Assembly (NCBI GenBank): GCA_012861695.1
Contig: JAAOOA010000170.1
Span: 265,001-329,000 of the forward strand
Length of the DNA: 64,000 nucleotides
Reading direction: 5' to 3'
Source: Trematomus loennbergii
Lineage: Eukaryota > Chordata > Actinopteri > Perciformes > Nototheniidae
Shown here: positions 31,225-42,388 of the stretch, one piece after another
Layout of the letters: each line of letters starts with the position of its first letter
How positions within the stretch are numbered: the stretch's first letter is position 1
The notes under the pieces: model-generated
The model's database searches: none
Seen by the model: only the letters and a program-made list of their open reading frames with translations
What the model was told of the DNA's origin: nothing
Made by a program: the position numbers and the translations under genes

Positions 31225-33207
31225 TGTAAATCAAATCAAATCAAATAAGGTTTTATTTATAAAACACATTTTAAAAGCGATTTTTGGTCGAGCCAAAGTG
31301 CTGTACATGTAATAAAAAACACATTACTACAAAACACAATAAACAACAATAAATTACAACAGATATAACTATAACAGATATAAAACACACGGAAAAGTCA
31401 GGAGTCATGCTCCGCTCTAATTAGAAGGCCAGAGAGAAGAAGTGTGTTTTTAATGTGGATTTAAAAACCCCTAGGGTCTGGGCCGACCTCACATGGAGGG
31501 GCAAAGTGTTCCAGAGCTGGGCCAGCTGCTGAGAAGGCTCGGTGCCCTCGGGTTTTTAGCCTGGTCTTGGGCACTACCAGCAGCAGCTGGTCAGCAGACC
31601 TTAAAGCTCTGGCTGGGGTGTAGCGCTGGAGCAGTTCAGTTATATAGGCCGGAGCCAGCCCATTTAGTGCTTTAAAAACAAATAAAAGGATTTTAAAATC
31701 AATTCTAACCGAACTGGAAGCCAGTGTAATGAGGCCAGAATTGGGGTGATGTGGTCATGCTTTTTGTGGCCAGTCAGCAAATGTGCAGCCGCGTTTTGGA
31801 CTAGCTGTAAGCGTTTAATTGAGGCCTGGTCCATACCCACATACAGAGCGTTACAATAGTCCAGTCTCGAGGTTACAAAGGCGTTGATAACCCTTTCCAA
31901 GTCTTTAAAAGATAAATACGACTTGGTTTTGGCCAATAGTCTTATTTTAAAAAAGCAGGATTTGACTACGGTGCTGACCTGCTTGTCAAATTTAAAAGTG
32001 CTGGTGAATGTCACTCCAGGTTCATGCGAGGGGAATGTTTTTTTGAGAGAGCCCAGAATATCAACCGGAGAGGCTGGAGGTTGCGGTCCAAAAAAGATGA
32101 CCTCAGTCTTGCTCTCGTTGAGGTTGAGGAAGTTTTTGCTCAGCCAGGATTTAATCTCTGCTAAGCAGTCCATCAGCTGCTGTAGTGAGTGTGTGACATT
32201 TGCTTTTAGAGGCAGATATATCTGTACATCGTCGGCGTAGCAGTGGAAGGGAATGTTATGTTTTGTGAGTATTGAACCTAGGGGCAGTATGTACAGTAGG
32301 AAAAGGATGGGGCCCAGAATCGAGCCTTGGGGAACCACACAGGTAAGAGGGGCTTTGGCAGAGGAGAAGGCACCTAGCTGTACCGAGAAGCTACGGTCTG
32401 TCAGGTAGGACCTGAACCATGCAAGGGCGGAGCCTGTGATGCCAGCGGACTGTTCAAGCCGTGACAACAGGATGCTATGGTCCACAGTGTCAAAGGCAGC
32501 TGTCAGGTCTAACAGCACCAAGACAGCTGGGCTACCTGAGTCGGCGGCTAGGAGCAGATCATTAAAAACTCTTAAAAGAGCTGTTTCAGTGCTGTGCATG
32601 GGTTTGAAGCCAGACTGAAACTTTTCATGGATTCCATGCGTGGTTAAAAAAGACTGCAGCTGGGCGTAGACTACTCGCTCCAGGGCTTTTGATAAAAAAG
32701 GCAGCTGGGAGATGGGCCTAAAATTTGCGAGAATGGAGGGGTCGAGATTTTTCTTTTTAAGGAGTGGCTTAACCACGGCATGTTTGAAGGCAGCTGGGAC
32801 ACATCCTGAGGTAAGAGAGGTGTTTAAAAGTAATAAAATACTTGCTCCAACTGATTCTAAAACATCTCTGAGAAGGCGAGAGGGAATGCTGTCTGAGGTG
32901 CAGTTCGTCGGCCGCAGGTGCTTGACTACATCCGAGAGAGAAGAGAGGGATACAGGGTCAAAGTGGTCGAGGACAGCAGGGCACAGAAAAGGAGCAGGAT
33001 CTGGGGTAGCACTAGTGTGGGCTAGCCTAAGAGCAGATACCTTTTCAATAAAAAATTTAAGAAACTTATCACAGAGAGTAGTCGATGGGACAATAGAAGA
33101 AACATCACAGGGATTAATGATAGAGTTGAGGACATTAAAAAGAACCTGAGGTTTATGGCTGTTTTTGGAGATGAACAGAGAAATGTGCTCTGTTTTTGGC
33201 TGCTTGT
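31225..33207 (-). mobile_element. L2/Maui-type LINE inserted in a tandem repeat
   Basis: Minus-strand LINE. Its 3' end is at 31225-31243, where three AATCAAATC-type units form the family's terminal repeat. The 5' truncation point is near 33207. Both sides continue as the same tandem repeat ('gttgtaacatgta' and 'ggtgtgatattcc'), so the pre-insertion site is clear. The target duplication is very short or absent. Confidence 0.92.
31433..33206 (-). pseudogene. L2/Maui LINE ORF2, RT region, one frameshift
   Basis: Open from about 33206 to 31664 in one frame, longer than the copy at 7867. It starts inside the linker between endonuclease and RT (CPAVLDHFDPVSLSSLSDVV), followed by VVKPLLKKKNLDPSILANFR, LLDLTAAFDTVDHSILLSRL, YADDVQIYLPLK, and KSCFFKIRLLAKTKSYLSFK. 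A single missing base near 31710 ('cggttagaattg' against 'cggttcagaattg') shifts the frame; the remaining 85 or so residues continue to about 31433 in another frame, ending THFFSLAF. CGVPQG is changed to CVVPQG. The endonuclease is lost. Confidence 0.9.
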
Positions 33208-33605
33208 AGGTGTGATATTCCCCATTGTAGTAGATCCTTTGTTGTCTAATCTAATTAGCCTTTGATGTCTGCCCCTTTGTTGTCTAATCTAATTAGCCCT
33301 TTGATGTCAGTCCTTTGATGTGAGGGGTGAGGTGTTGTAACATGTAGGTGTGATATTCCCCTTTGTAGTAGATCCTTTGTTGTCTAATCTAATTAGCCTT
33401 TGATGTCTGCCCCTTTGTTGTCTAATCTAATTAGCCCTTTGATGTGAGGGGTGAGGTGTTGTAACATGTAGGTGTGATATTCCCCCTTGTAGTAGATCCT
33501 TTGTTGTCTAATCTAATTAGCCTTTGATGTCTGCCCTTTGTTGTCTAATCTAATTACCTTTGATGTCTGTCCTTTGATGTGAGGGTGGTGAGGTGTTGTA
33601 ACATG
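33208..33605 (+). repeat. ~130-bp tandem repeat with TCTAATCTAATTAG words
   Basis: About three units containing 'gtgtgatattcccc', 'cctttgttgtctaatctaat' and 'gaggtgttgtaacatgtagg'. A further partial unit lies left of the LINE at about 31175-31225. It forms the outer left flank of the Polinton palindrome, and similar words are at 41690-41730 in inverted form. Confidence 0.85.
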
Positions 33606-33749
33606 TAGGTGTGATATCACACGTGTTCCTTTAGCTGTGATGTCAGAAGATAGTGAGGGGTGGAGTTAGGTAAAAAAGAAATCCGTGCAAACTAGATAAA
33701 AAGCCAGTCATTTCCACTCACAAAGTCACCTAAACTTTCAAAAACGAAA

Positions 33750-33896
33750 ATGGCAAAGAGACGCATCGATATGGGTTTAATCAGCGAGACGCCTGTGACA
33801 GTCGGGAGCGCCAGTCAAGAAACGGGTGCAGTGTCTGTGCCGGGTTCAGACCCTCCGTCTGAGGCTCTTCATGAAAAATGGAGTCTGGATGTGTGA
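33750..33896 (+). CDS. Small conserved ORF, left arm (48 residues)
   Basis: Starts MAKRRIDMGLISETPVTVGS and ends with a stop after KWSLDV. The mirror copy at 41302-41448 has the same length and is also open, although the two differ at several bases. A promoter-like AT-rich run 'gataaaaag' lies about 55 bases upstream. I do not recognise the family. It could be a small gene of the Polinton-like element or the first exon of a longer one. Confidence 0.5.
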   Translation: MAKRRIDMGLISETPVTVGSASQETGAVSVPGSDPPSEALHEKWSLDV

Positions 33897-34846
33897 GACT
33901 GTCTCCCCTCACACCCCCCTCCCACCCCTCCCCTCCCCCAGCCGGTCACCTCCTGATTTTGCTATCAGCCATTAATTCTCATTCACTAAGTCACCTAAAA
34001 AATTTGATTAGTTTTTAATATGATTTGTGTTAACTATGGATGTTCTCTTAAGTTGTAAGGCTTGTGAACTAATGTTTAATTACTTTACTAACTACAAGGG
34101 ACTCTCTTTTTGAAAAGAGGGTAATACTAATTAAAAAAGAGTTAATGACCCCTGATATTGTATTTGTAATGTTTAATTACTTCACACAACTTTAAAAGCC
34201 CCTATGAAGTTGTTATTAACTAAGGATGTTCTTTGAAAATGTATGGCTTGTGAACTGGATGTTTAATTACTTTACTACAACGAAGTCTCTTTGAAGAGGG
34301 TAATAATAATTTAAAGATCTTAATGACCCCTTGATCTTGTCTTTTTATTGTTTAATTACTTTATTAACTATAAGGAAGATTTACTGGTGTGCTTCCCTAG
34401 ATGATGTAAATAGTCTACATGCCATGTTAGGGGGACATTACGGAACTTAGGAGTCCGCCCTTGGAGGCTTGGAGAGCGGATAAAGAGAGGTGTATTTACT
34501 GGTGTTGAGCCCTGGATGATGTAAATAGTCCAAGGGCCATGGTAGGGGGGCATTACGGAACTCAGGAGTCTGCCCTTTGAGGCGTTGTTAACATTAATGC
34601 TTTTTGCTTTTGTTTTTGTTACTAAGATACTTTTTAGATACACTTTCGAAGTGAGCAACACTTTACAACTGGTAGAAAGTTAAGTACTTTGTATGGAATT
34701 GGGTTTTCTTTAGAGCTGTTTTCAGTGAGACAATGCAGTTTTTGATCATTTTAAGTTTCAAGTTTCAAGGCTTTATGGCGTATGCCCATTAGCTACAGTG
34801 TAGATATGTCAATGAAAAACATAGGTCACAGGCTCCTCCAACAGTG

Positions 34847-34853
<7 letters not shown>

Positions 34854-34877
<24 letters not shown>
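34854..34877. repeat. (AT)n microsatellite, left arm
   Basis: Twelve AT units; the mirror tract in the right arm (40911-40940) is slightly longer. Confidence 0.9.
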
Positions 34878-36544
34878 GAGCACATAAAACAGATAAATAC
34901 TGCAATAGAATGTTTTGATATGACAGATTTGTGCGTAATTCACGTTTATGTATGGGAAACTTTATAACTTGATAAAATATTCATTCATTTGTAATGAATT
35001 ACTTGACTAACATTACTTTTTTTTTAAATATATGTTTTTAGATGCTTTACTTTTGATTTCTTTCATGTTATTTTAACACAACATTACTCTTTTCATATTT
35101 TTCAACATATTTGTTTTTTCTCTGCTTTTTCCATTATATCTTTGAATATACAGACACTCAACGCAATAAGTCCCACCCCAATCAGCAAATCATCCAAACT
35201 AAGGACCCCCACTAAGACGACCAGATTTTCTTTAAGACTGTGACTCTTAAAGGCACTTTGGGATTTTAGTAAGACAATCCAGTTTTCTGGAAATAACTTA
35301 AATGATTTTAGTTTTTTCTCCTACAAAGATACTTATAGTTACACTTTAATGGATGCAAAACTTTATAACTTGCTAAAATATTCATTAATTTGTAATGAAT
35401 TGAGATTCTTAAAGAATCAAACTCTAAATGGAGAGTTTGTGATTTTAACACTGTTTCGATGAAACAATGCAGTTTTGATAACTTCACTTGACTAACATTA
35501 CTTTTTTAAATATATGTTTTGTTAGATGACTTTTCTGATTTTTGCTTTTTTCTTCCTTGCTTTTGTTTGTGTTACTAAGATACTTTTAGATACACTTTGA
35601 AGTGTGCAACACTTTACAACTGATAGAATAGTACTTTGTAAGGAATTTGTTTTCTTGGTAGAATATAAAGTACTTTGTAAGGAATTGGGTTTCTTAACAA
35701 TCCTGCTCCACCATTAAATCACTTAATCTGCTACTTCCGGCAAAGCTTTAAAACTAGTATCGTGTATTAAGTCATGTCTTGGCAAAAATGAGAGTCCTGG
35801 TGCTTTAAAACATTTCTGAGAACATTTTGATATATTCAAACACATAATGAACTGCATGACTCTGGCTCACTGCTGCATCAAATTTATTTTACACTGTTGT
35901 GAGGACAAGACTGTGAGACTCTCAGACCCTTTGTTGTCAATCTAATTAGCCTTGATCTATAAAAAGTCACCTACTACTTTTATTTGTCCTCTCTAAATTA
36001 GATTTAGGGTTTTTTAAATTCTGAAAAGGCGTGTTGTGAGGGGGAAAAAACAGATGTATGTATGCGGTTTTGAATGGTGGTTGGTTGATGAAAACTGATC
36101 CAAAATAAGGGTCAGGAATAATATGGCTTGAAATATGAGCAATAATGTTTAATAGCTACAGATACGGTAAAGTACTACAACAACACATAGGAGTGCTTAT
36201 ACTGCATGCAAAAAAAACAAAAAACTCATAGTATTTCATGTCAATGTTATGTTAACACAAACAAAAGTTCTGTTTTATGTTGAAATATAATTAAAAAACA
36301 ACGATATAGTATTTTCAAGTCTTACTTTAGTATGGCAATTTTAAGAATGAGTCACATTAAAGTTTGTCATGATTTTCCGTAAAAAAGTCAGTTAGTTTTT
36401 CAAAGAATATGAAAAAATCATTTTGTAGAGTAGTATGTTGAAAATCTCAGTGTTTAACTGAACACACCTACATGTGATAACACCTCGAACAAAGGGTAAT
36501 TAACATACAAAGGGGGGTCACTAGCATCAGTAGGGGAAAGGTGC

Positions 36545-36770
36545 TACGAAAATTAACTTTAAGGAGGGGGAACTTGTAAGAATTTCCAAGGTGAGAGGGG
36601 GTCTTTGATAAAAATATGAACAGAGTTATACCGACGAATTATTTACGGCGTCCAAACGCATACCTCGTCAACCATCTGTTTACAAACTCAAAGATTATGA
36701 TGGAGAAGAGATCAAGGGGACTTTTTATGAGAAAGAGTTACAAAAAGTGAAGGTAGTACTTTTTTCTGAA
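36545..36770 (+). pseudogene. Polinton-type integrase C-terminal fragment, left arm
   Basis: Degenerate mirror copy of 38575-38840. GELVRISK is followed by a frameshift in the G-run at 36583-36590; later codons give YKLKDYDGEE-like and ELQKVKVV-like segments in other frames. No catalytic core in the window. Confidence 0.6.
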
Positions 36771-36936
36771 CAGATTTTCTTTAAGACTGTGACTCTTAAA
36801 GGCATTTTCTAGTAAGACAATCCAGTTTTCTGGAAATAACTTAAATGATTTTTGTTTTTTCTCCTACAAAGATACTTATAGTTACACTTTAATGGATGCA
36901 AACTTTATAACTTGGTAAAATATTCATTAATTTGCA

Positions 36937-37324
36937 GAGGTGGGACCAGTCATTGTTTTGCAAGTCAAGTCTCAAGTCTTTGCGCTCAAGTCCGAGTCAA
37001 GTCTCAAGTCTTTGCGCTCAAGTCCAAGTCAAGTCCAAGTCCTAAACTTTGACAAACGAGTCTTAACAAGTCCTTATGTGCTTTTCACCAAATGTAATGA
37101 CATCGATCAACAGAATAATACTTAATAATCAAACTGCTCTTTATTAGTCACATTAATAATTTAATAATCAATTTTCTCTCTGCTGGTAAAGTAACGTGTT
37201 TTTTCTTCTATTGTAAGAGGGATCAGTAAGGTAAGACTTGAATAGTACTGCCGGAATGAACGATATCCAACATTTCTTCTAGTTTACAAACTTCAGCCAT
37301 TCTGTTTACACGGGGATCACTACT
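36937..37324 (+). mobile_element. hAT-like end with AAGTC repeats, truncated
   Basis: Begins CAGAGGTGGGACCAGTCATT, followed by many 'caagtcaagtctcaagtc' words, a combination typical of a widespread fish hAT-like family. The matching right end was not found; the sequence is cut by the LTR at 37325. It inserted at the inner edge of the left palindrome arm. Confidence 0.6.
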
Positions 37325-37629
37325 TGTGGCAGCGGGGTGTGGTTAGGGCGCCGGCTGCTGGTGTGAAGGGAGTGGCTCGGCCGGAGGCCAGACAGCTGAT
37401 CAGAATCAGGTAATCAATCACTGAATAAAAGCATGTGGTAACCTGGTTCTGCTCTGTCTTGCAGTAGGCAGGATCCTGGGAGGTCGCCGAAGGACCTGTG
37501 AAGGATCCCACACGGGCAACGTTTTGCAACCCGTGTTGTACACTTTGTTTTGGTGCTAATAAACGCCTGTGTTCAACCAAACCCTGCTCTTTCCGTCCCT
37601 CTTTGAACCTGTGTGAGCAGAGAGGCTCA
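37325..37629 (+). mobile_element. Probable solo LTR
   Basis: Starts TGTGGCAGCGGGGTGTGG and ends near GAGAGGCTCAC. CTACT occurs immediately on both sides (37320-37324 and about 37630-37634). An AATAAA lies at 37557-37562, before 'cgcctgtgttcaacc'. The end bases are not the canonical CA, so the exact right limit is uncertain. No internal retroelement region is attached. Confidence 0.55.
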
Positions 37630-37803
37630 CCTACTCATTCTGTTTTCAATCGTCATCAACAACACACTTATTAAACAGGTATTGACTGCATTCTGATAGA
37701 TATATACAGATTGTTTTCCATAGTAGTTACCCATTTTTATTTTACTTTAAAGAAAAGTCAAAGTATCGAAAAAAAATCCCTGGCTTCAATCAACCGCTGG
37801 TTA

Positions 37804-38202
37804 TTAGTCTTCTTCCTCTCCATCCAGCTCGGCATGGATCTTTTCAAGTCTCTCCTTGAGGCGTCTGCAGTTTTTGAGATTGTGCAGAAAAGCCTCTGAA
37901 GCGCCTTGGATCCTCCATTCAGCCGTGTAAATGTTTTTATCATTAAGACTCTGGTCAATCGCAGTAATGAAGTCGGCGAGCCAAAGTCTTTTCATTAACG
38001 CGTAGTAATTGTTTCTGAAGAAATATTCTGGAATGTCATTCAGACAATCGTGTTGCCTCTGGCCGGGGTGACTGACTCGGCATCCATTGCAGATTTCTTC
38101 TCTGTACCGATGCAGCACCCTCTCCAGAATATCAACCAAAATATTGTATAATGTATTAGTTGCATGTTGTATTTTGATAAAAATCACTGTGTAGTTTTTC
38201 AA
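37804..38202 (-). CDS. Cys/His-cluster protein in the palindrome spacer
   Basis: 132-codon frame read leftwards from 38202. A Cys/His cluster, CNGCRVSHPGQRQHDCL, sits at about residues 38-54 (C-x2-C-x3-H-x5-H-x-C), suitable for zinc binding. The rest is helical, with WLADFITAIDQSL and an acidic C terminus ending LDGEEED. The first 20 residues may not be native because the frame there enters arm sequence. My impression is that similar proteins occur in fish Polinton/Maverick or adintovirus-like elements, which fits the neighbouring integrase relics, but this is from memory and needs a search. Confidence 0.5.
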   Translation of the reverse strand: MKNYTVIFIKIQHATNTLYNILVDILERVLHRYREEICNGCRVSHPGQRQHDCLNDIPEYFFRNNYYALMKRLWLADFITAIDQSLNDKNIYTAEWRIQGASEAFLHNLKNCRRLKERLEKIHAELDGEEED

Positions 38203-38574
38203 AAATATAATGGAAAAAAGGAGAGAAAAACAAATATCACAGTATGTTGAAAAATATGAAAAAAGTAATGTTGTGTTAAAATAACATGAAAGTCAAAGCA
38301 TCTAAAAACATATATTTAAAAAAAAGTTATGTTAGTCAAGTCAAGTTATCAAAACCGCATTGTTTCATCGAAACAGTGTTAAAATCACAAACTCTCCATT
38401 TAGAGTTTGATTCTTTAAGAAACTCATTTCATTACAAATTAATGAATATTTTACCAAGTTATAAAGTTTTGCATCCATTAAAGTGTAACTATAAGTATCT
38501 TTGTAGGAGAAAAAACAAAAATCATTTAAGTTATTTCCAGAAAACTGGATTGTCTTACTAGAAAATGCCTTTAA

Positions 38575-38840
38575 GAGTCACAGTCTTAAAGAAAATCTGT
38601 TCAGAAAAAAGTACTACCTTCACTTTTTGTAACTCTTTCTCATAAAAAAGTCCCCTTGATCTCTTCTCCATCATAATCTTTGAGTTTGTAAACAGATGGT
38701 TGACGAGGTATGCGTTCGGACGCCGTAAATAATTCGTCGGTATAACTCTGTTCATATTTTTTATCAAAGACCCCTCTCGCCTTGGAAATTCTTACAAGTT
38801 CCCCCTCCTCAAAGTTCATTTTCGTAGCACCTTTCCCCAC
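38575..38840 (-). pseudogene. Polinton-type integrase C-terminal fragment, right arm
   Basis: Read leftwards from 38840. MNFEEGELVRISKARGVFDK is followed by YEQSYTDELFTASERIPRQP and YKLKDYDGEEIKGTF, then an indel and YEKELQKVKVV. This is the SH3-like tail of the retrovirus-type integrases of Polintons/Mavericks as I know the family. The DDE core and zinc domain are absent. A fragment, not a working enzyme. Confidence 0.7.
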
Positions 38841-40908
38841 TGATGCTAGTGACCCCCCTTTGTATGCTAATTACCCCTTTGTTCGAGGTGTTATCACATG
38901 TAGGTGTGTTCAGTTAAACACTGAGATTTTCAACATACTACTCTACAAAATGATTTTTTCATATTCTTTTGACAAACTATACTTGACTTTTTTACGGAAA
39001 ATCATGACAAACTTTAATGTGACTTATTCTTAAATTTGCCATACTAAAGTAAGACTTGAAAATACTATATCGTTGTTTTTTAAATTATATTTCAACATAT
39101 AAAACAGAACTTTTGTTTGTGTTAACATAACATTGACTGGCTTTTCCTTGATCATTTCAACATGAAATACTATGAGTTTTTTTTTTTTTTTAATGATATT
39201 TTAATATAGCATATTGGCGGAGATAATATTTACGGGCCCTTTGAGTAGAATGTTAAAAAGTAAGCTAGTCCCTGACTGTAGGCCCACTCCTTAGGTTGGC
39301 TCCACTTAGGTTAAATTACTTTAGTTAAAATGAGGACATTCTAAATATGGTTAAAGTGGAGTAATTTGAGTTGTCTGATGCACACAAGCCTGTTTTTTGT
39401 TTGTTTGCACTGCTGTGTGCACTTAAATTGATGTTGATGGTTAAATTAGTTATTGGTTCAAATGTACTGAGTTCTGAACATGTCATCTAAATGTAGAAAT
39501 GCCTTGGGCATATGGTTCTTGTTTCAAAAACAATGCAGCATTTTATTTATTTGTTTGTCCTGCTTTTACAACATACAGTATAAGCACTCCTATGTTGTTG
39601 TTGTAGTACTTTACCGTATCTGTAGCTATTAACATGATTGCTCATATTTCAAGCCATATTATTCCTGACCCCTTATTTTGGATCAGTTTTCATCAACCAG
39701 CCACCATTCAAAACCGCATACATACATCTGTTTTTTCCCCCTCACAACACGCCTTTTCAGAATTTTAAAAACCCTAAATCTAATTTAGAGAGGACAAATA
39801 AAAGTAGTAGGTGACTTTTTTATAGATCAAGGCTAATTAGATTGACAACAAAGGGTCTGAGAGTCTCACAGTCTTGTCCTCACAACAGTGTAAAATAAAT
39901 TTGATGCAGCAGTGAGCCAGAGTCATTGCAGTTCATTATGTGTTTGAATATATCAAAATGTTCTAAGAAATGTTTTAAAGCACCCAGGACTCTCATTTTT
40001 GCCAAGACATGACTTAATACACGATGCAAGTTTTAAAGCTTTGCCTGGAAGTAGCAGATTAAGTGATTTAATGGTGGAGCAGGATTGTTAAGAAACCCAA
40101 TTCCTTACAAAGTACTTTATATTCTACCAAGAAAACGAATTCCTTACAAAGTACTATTCTATCAGTTGTAAAGTGTTGCACACTTCAAAGTGTATCTAAA
40201 AGTATCTAGTAACACAAACAAAAGCAAGGAAGAAAAAAGCAAAAATCAGTAAAGTCATCTAACAAAACATATATTTAAAAAAGTAATGTTAGTCAAGTCA
40301 AGTTATCAAAACGCATTGTTTCATCGAAACAGTGTTAAAATCACAAACTCTCCATTTAGAGTTTGATTCTTTAAGAATCTCAATTCATTACAAATTAATG
40401 AATATTTTACCAAGTTATAAAGTTTTGCATCCATTAAAGTGTAACTATAAGTATCTTTGTAGGAGAAAAAAAAAATCATTTAAGTTATTTCCAGAAAACT
40501 GGATTGTCTTACTAAAATCCCAAAGTGCCTTTAAGAGTCACAGTCTTAAAGAAAATCTGTTCGTCTTAGTGGGGGTCCTTAGTTTTGGATGATTTGCTGA
40601 TTGGGGTGGGACTTATTGCGTTGAATGTCTGTATATTCAAAAATATAATGGAAAAAGGAGAGAAAAAACAAATATCACAGTATGTTGAAAAATATGAAAA
40701 AAGTAATGTTGTGTTAAAATAACATGAAAGAAATCAAAAGTAAAGCATCTAAAAACATATATTTAAAAAAAGTAATGTTAGTCAAGTAATTCATTACAAA
40801 TGAATGAATATTTTACCAAGTTATAAAGTTTTCCATACATAAACGTGAATTACGCACAAATCTGTCATATCAAAACATTCTATTGCAGTATTTTATCTGT
40901 TTTATGTG

Positions 40909-40910
<2 letters not shown>

Positions 40911-40940
<30 letters not shown>
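40911..40940. repeat. (AT)n microsatellite, right arm
   Basis: Mirror of 34854-34877, expanded by a few units. Confidence 0.9.
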
Positions 40941-40946
<6 letters not shown>

Positions 40947-41301
40947 CACTGTTGGAGGAGCCTGTGACCTATGTTTTTCATTGACATATCTACACTGTAG
41001 CTAATGGGCATATGCCATAAAGCCTTGAAACTTGAAACTTAAAATGATCAGAAACTGCATTGTCTCACTGAAAACAGCTCTAAAGAAAACCCAATTCCAT
41101 ACAAAGTACTTAACTTTCTACCAGTTGTAAAGTGTTGCTCACTTCAAAAGTGTATCTAAAAAGTATCTTAGTAACAAAAACAAAAGCAAAAAGCATTAAT
41201 GTTAACAACGCCTCAAAGGGCGGACTCCTGAGTTCCGTAATGTCCCCCTACCATGGCACTTGGACTATTTACATCATCCAGGGGTGTGAGGGGAGACAGT
41301 C

Positions 41302-41448
41302 TCACACATCCAGACTCCATTTTTCATGAAGAGCCTCAGACGGAGGGTCTGAACCCGGCACAGATACTGCACCCGTTTCTTGACTGGCGCTCCTGACTGT
41401 CACAGGCGTCTCGCTGATTAAACCCATATCGATGCGTCTCTTTGCCAT
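41302..41448 (-). CDS. Small conserved ORF, right arm (48 residues)
   Basis: Mirror copy of 33750-33896: same length, start and stop, with few substitutions (for example gtcaggagc against gtcgggagc). Both copies remain open. Confidence 0.5.
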   Translation of the reverse strand: MAKRRIDMGLISETPVTVRSASQETGAVSVPGSDPPSEALHEKWSLDV

Positions 41449-41572
41449 TTTCGTTTTTGAAAGTTTAGGTGACTTGGTGAGTGGAAATGACTGGCTTTTT
41501 ATCTAGTTTGCACGGATTTCTTTTTTACCTAACTCCACCCCTCACTATCTTCTGACATCACAGCTAAAGGAA

Positions 41573-41828
41573 GGGGGGTGACAGAAGAGGTGAGAGGGGG
41601 ACGGGGTGGGAGGAGGACGGGGTGCGAGACAGTCTCACACAACTTCAAAGAGACTGTCTTAATACTAGTTACAAACACTGATCAAAGGACATACATCAAA
41701 GGGCTAATTAGATTGACATCAAAGGCTTATAACACTAAAAAATAAAAATAAATAAATACTCACCCTACCACATATGTGGCATATGTATGTAAAACATACA
41801 AAGAGATTGGAAACCAGGGTGAAATGAC
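41573..41828. other. G-rich edge of the palindrome and flanking DNA
   Basis: Purine-rich 'gagagggggacggggtggga' is followed by inverted traces of the TCTAATCTAATTAG repeat ('gggctaattagattgacatc'). No gene. Confidence 0.5.
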
Positions 41829-42388
41829 TCTATAGGCAGGGGTGCACATAACTTTTTCAGTGAGGTACTCACCCTCTGGAATGCACTTCCTCTCGAGATC
41901 CGGAACGCTGCCTCACTGGACATCTTCAAATCCTCACTAAAAACGCACCTGTTCACCATGGCCTTCGGAGCCTAGTCCTTTCCTGGTCCACTGGCTTCCT
42001 TTATTTTATTTAGTAGTAGTAGCTAGTGGAGTACTTCAGGAAAGTCGACGGGGGGGGGGGGGGCTAGTGGAGTACTTCGTGACCACAGAGCGTGAACGTT
42101 GTGATCAGCTGTTTTAGCGCAGTTCTCCAGTGAAGGGGGGGAATCTCCCTCCGCAGCCGGTTGGCGTAGTTTTGGCACAATTCCGTTGTACAGACCGACG
42201 TTAACAGCAGCCCTGTCTGTGCACACGGAGACCGACTCTGTCGTCCGGTGATCTAACCGCCTTCTGGAAAAGCTTCACAAGTACGTCGGTACGCAAATGC
42301 GCTTTGTGAAACAAGTGACGGTACGCATTTCAGATTGTTGCCGCGCATGCGTACCTGCGTGCCAGTTATGTGCACCCCTGTCTATAGG
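41829..42388. mobile_element. hAT-type element (544 bp) with 8-bp TSD
   Basis: The element 41837-42380 starts CAGGGGTGCACATAAC and ends GTTATGTGCACCCCTG, a perfect 16-bp inverted repeat. It is flanked by the exact 8-bp duplication TCTATAGG (41829-41836 and 42381-42388). No transposase is present. It carries an internal L2-type LINE scrap and a run of 14 G at about 42049-42062. Confidence 0.95.
41868..41975 (+). pseudogene. LINE ORF2 C-terminal scrap inside the hAT element
   Basis: 36 codons reading LTLWNALPLEIRNAASLDIF then KSSLKTHLFTMAFGA and a stop. This corresponds to the C terminus of the two L2 copies in the window (WNTLPLHVRSAQTLGVFKS...THFFSLAF) but is a different family member. It lies between the hAT ends, so it inserted into, or was captured by, the element. 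Confidence 0.85.

Larger units (their letters stand above)
33628..36936 (+). mobile_element. Polinton/Maverick remnant palindrome, left arm
   Basis: Mirror image of the region 38282-41572. The outer end matches from 'cctttagctgtgatgtcaga' and the inner end at 'aatattcattaatttg'. It contains a 48-codon ORF near the outer end and an integrase C-terminal relic near the inner end. The left arm has about 580 bp (33915-34497) absent from the right arm. AT microsatellite at 34854-34877. Long terminal inverted repeats are usual for Polintons, but coding sequence in both arms points to duplication of end regions. Confidence 0.75.
38282..41572 (-). mobile_element. Polinton/Maverick remnant palindrome, right arm
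   Basis: Inverted partner of 33628-36936. It also holds an internal direct repeat: about 38140-38590 is repeated at about 40240-40760 ('catatatttaaaaaa', 'tcatcgaaacagtgttaaaa', 'gtaactataagtatctttgt'). The spacer between the arms is about 1.3 kb. Confidence 0.75.

Noticed and set aside
32712..33149. Plus-strand 145-codon frame in the L2 LINE region
   Set aside because: Antisense to the LINE ORF2, which has clear RT motifs on the minus strand.
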